The notes under the pieces were generated by a model. It saw only the letters and a list, made by a program, of their open reading frames with translations. It did not search any database and had not been told where the DNA came from. This document shows, piece after piece, positions 61,701 through 64,000 of a stretch of DNA of 64,000 bases. A program made the translations under genes and the position numbers. The number at the start of each line of letters is the position of its first letter. Position 1 is the stretch's first letter. Origin of the DNA: Otis tarda (Eukaryota > Chordata > Aves > Otidiformes > Otididae); contig CM048560.1 in assembly GCA_026413225.1 (NCBI GenBank), positions 15,208,001 through 15,272,000 of the forward strand. The letters run 5' to 3'.

Positions 61701-62982
61701 AAAACCACAGCAGAACATTTGGTCTTCCTACAGTTATTCTAAAGCTCAGGCATGTAATTTCATTGAGGAGATACAAAGCTAACTCTCATGGAACGATAAG
61801 CTTTAGCTGGACATATTCCTACAGTTCTCCTTTTCTAAAGGAGGCAATGTAAAACTTCACTAAACTTTCTTTGAAACAGTAGCATTTTAATAACCGTATT
61901 CATCTGCCAAAATGTTGTTTCCAGGCATCTATAAAAAAAAAAATGAAAATCATCATCATCCCAACACTCAGCAGCTGGAACAGCACAGCCAGACCTTGGA
62001 AACCAAAGGCAGGCAGGGCTCAGCTTGGAAATGGCTGTGGTAAGCTTAAGGTTACTGATGGCCATGGAGAAAAATGATAGCTGTTTGTTCAGCTGCCTGT
62101 CCTTCCGTTGAGCGAGATGATCCATTTAACTAAGCGTATGCTAAAAGGTAAATATACTTACATAACAACCCGAATACAACCAGTGCAATCAAAGTATGGA
62201 CCAGAAGTGTCCGAATGAATCTGAAGGCTAACATCAGTATAAAAGAGAAGGCTGAAAAATACACCAAGTAAGTTTATTATGAGTGTTACAACACATTTAA
62301 CTTAACTCTTACTGACTTTAAAGATAAATTTAAAGTTCTTGCAGAAATTGAGCTTTTATTTTTAAACAGTAGTCTCAAAAGCAACAGCATTTAGTAAAGC
62401 TGGCAACCTTTCTAACACTTAAAACACAGGTGGCTGTAACTTACTAATAATGAACTTATAACTGAAGTATTTCATCTTGGGAATTATTAGCTTTTCAATA
62501 GTATTTTGTATAAGATTTAAGTTAAAATGTTCTTGCTGATGCCATTTTTTTTCATTAACAACTTCTTACAGTCCCCTGAAATGAGGTATACGATCATATC
62601 AAGAAACACAGTATCTGGATTTTCATAGAGTTGCATTTCATCAGTCTATTAAATCCCTCCTGATAAAACACAATCACTCTTTTTTAGAAACAATTCTGCC
62701 TAGAAAATACGAAAAAAAAATAACTTTAAATTAAAAATATAAAGTTAATAGAAACATTTGAAACCTCATATTTTGATTGAATATCATTATTGATTTTTAC
62801 TTATAACCTTACCTAGTGCAAGGACACTCAGTCCTATCACAGTATCTCTTCCTGCCAATATTCCACTCAGAATTCGGTGAAAAACATCCATTTCATTAAC
62901 CATACTTATTAAGACAGATGCATATTTGGAATAGCATTCAGGATTTTGTGGAACACATCGATTAAATAGTGGAAAAGATTTA
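31537..62982 (-). CDS. SLC44A3: Choline transporter-like protein 3, 3' ten coding exons (N-terminal part off the right edge)
   Basis: Exons in transcript order: 62813-62982, 62162-62251, 61366-61490, 59670-59856, 53801-53966, 47480-47636, 44447-44530, 34507-34644, 33785-34021, 31537-31710. All have GT-AG sites and matching phases, giving 508 residues plus stop. Recognised from CTL-family motifs: [13 protein letters not shown] in the extracellular loop, [34 protein letters not shown], the Cys-rich KCCFCWSWC segment, [23 protein letters not shown] and [17 protein letters not shown]. Predicted membrane spans lie near residues 47-67, 72-97, 116-138, 161-187, 215-242, 373-387 and 396-412 of this fragment. 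SLC44 proteins are multi-pass transporters; SLC44A1 and A2 move choline and ethanolamine, while the substrate of A3 is less certain. About 145 N-terminal residues, compared with the 653-residue human protein, are missing. Confidence 0.95.
32531..32557 (+). repeat. (GTT)n microsatellite
   Basis: Short TTG/GTT trinucleotide run with one interruption. Confidence 0.75.
32836..33132 (+). mobile_element. CR1 LINE 3' end fragment, about 300 bp
   Basis: Runs from an AGCAGGGCCTC-containing segment through GGAACAGGTCGCCCAGAGAG, CATCCCTGGAAACATTCAAG and GGTCCCTTCCAACCC to the tail CCATTCTGTGATTCTATA. It carries the C-terminal end of the reverse-transcriptase ORF plus 3' UTR, heavily 5'-truncated. Its orientation is antisense to SLC44A3. 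Confidence 0.93.
33785..34021 (-). CDS. SLC44A3: SLC44A3 exon, last membrane spans
   Basis: Exactly 79 codons, acceptor CCTTTACAG and donor GTAAAC. Codes for [20 protein letters not shown]..., a second hydrophobic span, and [20 protein letters not shown] then ELL. If the donor is not used, the frame stays open for 10 more codons ([10 protein letters not shown]) to a TGA whose codon starts at the next bases down, near 33752. Confidence 0.95.
34507..34644 (-). CDS. SLC44A3: SLC44A3 exon, [10 protein letters not shown] motif
   Basis: Exactly 46 codons, acceptor CATTTCAG and donor GTAAGA. Codes for [20 protein letters not shown] through [10 protein letters not shown], matching the family AYxxxAIxGxxFCxSAxxA block. 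Confidence 0.95.
35759..35799 (+). repeat. Poly(A)/CAAA tract
   Basis: An A19 run followed by CAACAAACAAATAAATAA. Confidence 0.8.
36786..36835 (+). repeat. Possible ancient MIR/L2-type scrap
   Basis: TTCATCATTCCCATTAACAG, then ACAGGAAATTGAGACACAAAG, resembles the conserved part of old amniote SINE/LINE elements (CATTTTACAGA..GGAAACTGAGGC). Assigned by similarity recalled from knowledge, not by alignment. Confidence 0.4.
38838..38876 (+). repeat. (CAAAA)n simple repeat
   Basis: Three to four CAAAA units within an A-rich run. Confidence 0.8.
41477..41523 (+). repeat. A/C-rich degenerate simple repeat
   Basis: A runs interrupted by C, CC and CCCCC. Confidence 0.75.
41690..42300. repeat. Probable ancient amniote interspersed repeat
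   Basis: Two anchors resemble old repeats found across reptile and bird genomes: CAAAGCACTTTTCATCCAGA with AGTGCTTTACAA near 41700-41740, and AAATCCCACCTGAAAGATGG then CACCTCAGCC near 42142-42172. No coding sense. Family name not assigned. Confidence 0.45.
43188..43433 (-). mobile_element. Possible old LINE reverse-transcriptase fragment
   Basis: An 81-codon open frame reads [14 protein letters not shown] and, 30-odd residues on, [12 protein letters not shown]. These resemble the VRNLGVxFDSxLSF and FVxSRLDYCNxL blocks of L2/CR1-type reverse transcriptases. The spacing is shorter than usual and the rest is unrecognisable, so this is tentative. Confidence 0.3.
44447..44530 (-). CDS. SLC44A3: SLC44A3 exon, cysteine-rich cytosolic segment
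   Basis: Exactly 28 codons, acceptor ATTGCAG and donor GTATGC. Codes for [20 protein letters not shown] and SCLRYFNQ, with eight cysteines. Cys clusters at this position are a hallmark of SLC44 proteins. Confidence 0.92.
44531..47479 (-). other. SLC44A3: SLC44A3 intron with a long CR1 copy
   Basis: About a third of it is the CR1 copy at 45551-46440. No other feature was recognised. Confidence 0.8.
45551..46440 (-). mobile_element. CR1 LINE, about 0.9 kb, with broken reverse-transcriptase ORF end
   Basis: On the - strand three separate open pieces show the C-terminal CR1 ORF2: the RT block [12 protein letters not shown] with [13 protein letters not shown] (46232-46447), [16 protein letters not shown] with [11 protein letters not shown] (45968-46216), and [19 protein letters not shown] with [11 protein letters not shown] (45563-45775). 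The first keeps a catalytic-type ADD motif, but frame breaks separate the pieces, so the element is inactive. It ends in a CR1 tail (AATCACAGAATCATTACA at the left edge). It is 5'-truncated and lies in the same orientation as SLC44A3. Confidence 0.95.
47480..47636 (-). CDS. SLC44A3: SLC44A3 exon, [10 protein letters not shown] motif
   Basis: The acceptor is CTTTCTAG and the donor GTAGG. Codes for [20 protein letters not shown], then [19 protein letters not shown] and LNQK. Ends in phase 0. Confidence 0.95.
47637..53800 (-). other. SLC44A3: SLC44A3 intron, about 6.2 kb
   Basis: AT-rich, with one CR1 fragment (50855-51005) and a GC-rich patch at about 52530-52910. No gene recognised. Confidence 0.8.
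50855..51005 (+). mobile_element. CR1 LINE 3' end fragment, about 150 bp
   Basis: Contains CATCCCTGGAAACATTCAAG, GGTTGGACTAGGTGACC and CCATTCTATGATTCCATA. Very similar in layout to the copy at 32836-33132, so probably the same subfamily. Antisense to SLC44A3. Confidence 0.93.
53801..53966 (-). CDS. SLC44A3: SLC44A3 exon, [12 protein letters not shown] motif
   Basis: The acceptor is AACTCCAG and the donor GTGAG. Codes for [19 protein letters not shown] then [20 protein letters not shown] and [11 protein letters not shown] (last Arg split). This is the most diagnostic SLC44 exon here. Confidence 0.96.
54563..54673 (+). repeat. A/C-rich degenerate simple repeat, about 110 bp
   Basis: The longest low-complexity tract here: runs of A broken by C, CC and CCC, ending in A runs and CCC. 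Confidence 0.85.
57980..58110. repeat. Possible ancient interspersed repeat
   Basis: AGTCCCATTGATTTTAATAGG and GTCATGTGCATAAGTACC resemble an old amniote repeat with ..TCAATGGGACT..CATGTGCATAAGTGC. Family name uncertain. Confidence 0.4.
59670..59856 (-). CDS. SLC44A3: SLC44A3 exon, RKR loop and membrane span
   Basis: The acceptor is CTGTAACAG and the donor GTAAGT. Codes for [20 protein letters not shown], a cytosolic stretch, then [20 protein letters not shown]. Ends with one base of a Gly codon. Confidence 0.95.
61366..61490 (-). CDS. SLC44A3: SLC44A3 exon, VLWWLYYDY motif
   Basis: The acceptor is TTTGCTCAG and the donor GTAAG. Codes for [16 protein letters not shown]..., a hydrophilic loop, then the start of the next membrane span ([13 protein letters not shown]). 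Ends in phase 0. Confidence 0.95.
62162..62251 (-). CDS. SLC44A3: SLC44A3 exon, membrane segments
   Basis: Ninety bases with acceptor TTTTTCAG and donor GTAAGT. Codes for [20 protein letters not shown] then a hydrophobic run; begins and ends inside codons that fit its neighbours. Confidence 0.93.
62813..62982 (-). CDS. SLC44A3: SLC44A3 exon, end of large extracellular loop
   Basis: The acceptor is ACTTTCCAG and the donor GTAAG. One base completes a codon, then [18 protein letters not shown]..., ending GLSVLAL with one base of an Ala codon. The Cys pair matches the family loop. Confidence 0.93.
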
Positions 62983-64000
62983 CTGGAAAGTTAAAAACAA
63001 AGATGGCAAAAAATACTAATTACTGAACAGTTTCAAATCCAGAGATCCATTCCACTACTCTTTTCCAAGCCCTCTGCAGCACCCTACTGGCATTCTCGAT
63101 GCAGTTTTGCAGCCACAGCCAGCCAATCTGATCTGTAACCTGACAGGCATCCTTCCCACCCAGGAGGAGACCTTGCACATGGAGTCTGACACAACAGGGC
63201 ACTGAGCATGGGAGTGGTCTGTTACAAATGGTAGTTTTATGCTTCATTTGCTAAATAAACTCTTAGCAGCATCATGCCTGTATCACTGTACCAGAACATC
63301 CATTCAAGATCAACTAGGAGAAAAAAAATTAACTATCTCAATCACCATCAGCTTGTAGCTGTTACCCTCACTCTAGTCTGGCTTCACCTGTTTTGCTCCC
63401 ATGCATTTACCTAAAACCTAAACTCATGCTATCATAGCTGTAAGCTACATTGTTGCAGGTAATTCTAGACCGCAAACACTTTGCATTGTTTTTATGATAC
63501 TTAAACATTCTAAAAGCCACATCAAAACAATGCTTGTAAGGTACAATTAACACCACCAAATATTTACATATGAAATTATTTGGCACTCCCAGCCAAGCCT
63601 CTCAAATATATTTACTGTCCCACTTTGGCAATGCTGCACTACAACAAAGACATATTCACACCTAAAAAGGAGAGGTTTGCACATCAACAGTTAAAAACTT
63701 CTCTGATCAGCTTTGCTTCTACTATGAAATATTCCTGTGCAAGATTAGTAACTTTGCTGAGTTCCTTGCCAAACACAAAAAGCCTAAATTCAAGAAGTAA
63801 AACATGTCAGATTTTTTCATCAGTTTACGTGCTCTCCTTTGATCCACTGTATATAGTGTTTTTATGTGTCTCCTGCTCTCTTCTGTTTGCTTTTTCCCCT
63901 CTATTTTCTCTTGTTCAGAGTAGATGACTTAGCTGTGCAAATATGCAGATTCCAATTCTTTGCTGTATTTTCATGACACAGTGGAATTTAAAATCATGGG
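62983..64000 (-). other. SLC44A3: SLC44A3 intron running off the window
   Basis: No upstream SLC44A3 exon could be found here; the preceding exon should end with two bases of a split codon and must lie beyond 64000. Confidence 0.7.

Larger units (their letters stand above)
59857..62812 (-). other. SLC44A3: SLC44A3 introns between 59.9 and 62.8 kb
   Basis: Introns are 59857-61365, 61491-62161 and 62252-62812. Unique-looking AT-rich DNA; no repeat or other gene recognised. Confidence 0.8.

Noticed and set aside
63020..64000. An upstream SLC44A3 exon at the right edge
   Set aside because: No minus-strand segment with suitable donor and acceptor encoded the expected end of the extracellular loop.
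1..64000. tRNA, rRNA, CRISPR array, endogenous retrovirus or bacterial operon
   Set aside because: No tRNA A/B boxes with a cloverleaf, no regularly spaced repeats, no LTR pair or gag/pol frames, and no tightly packed ORFs were seen by eye.

Overview
The window is vertebrate nuclear DNA, most likely from a bird. The evidence is a calponin-3 gene with classic GT-AG introns, a neighbouring SLC44A3 gene, and several truncated CR1 LINE copies ending in the ATTCTATG/ATTCTGTG-type tail that is abundant in avian genomes. No bacterial, viral or CRISPR-like content was seen. Everything here comes from reading the sequence by eye; no database search was run.

Layout. Positions 1-1690 are 5' flank with no recognised gene. 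About 1690-3250 is a CpG island holding the CNN3 promoter and first coding exon. CNN3 runs on the + strand from the ATG at 2380 to the stop at 25768, in seven coding exons that join in frame into a 331-residue calponin-3; intron 1 is about 18.8 kb. The 3' UTR probably ends just after the AATAAA at 26508. A gap of about 5 kb (26.5-31.5 kb) separates it from the 3' end of SLC44A3, which lies on the - strand. Ten SLC44A3 coding exons are readable between 62982 and 31537. They give 508 residues of choline transporter-like protein 3, from the late extracellular loop to the C terminus; the exons for the N-terminal part lie beyond the right edge. The two genes converge tail to tail, as in human 1p21.3.

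The introns and the gap hold CR1 fragments (11.6, 32.8-33.1, 45.6-46.4 and 50.9-51.0 kb, plus old scraps at 27.4 and 28.5 kb), much older amniote-type repeats (best at 41.7-42.3 kb), A/C-rich degenerate simple repeats, and three isolated GC/CpG-rich patches inside SLC44A3 introns. The two genes have unrelated jobs: CNN3 is an actin-binding cytoskeletal regulator and SLC44A3 is a multi-pass membrane transporter-like protein.

I found no convincing new biological system. The points most worth a second look are two possible C-termini of SLC44A3 (spliced versus intron-retained), a C-terminal extension of that protein, unassigned splice-site-bounded ORFs on the - strand at 30.4-30.5, 5.1-5.5 and 7.0-7.3 kb, a perfect 12-bp hairpin at 15.98 kb, and a second promoter-like cluster inside CNN3 intron 1.
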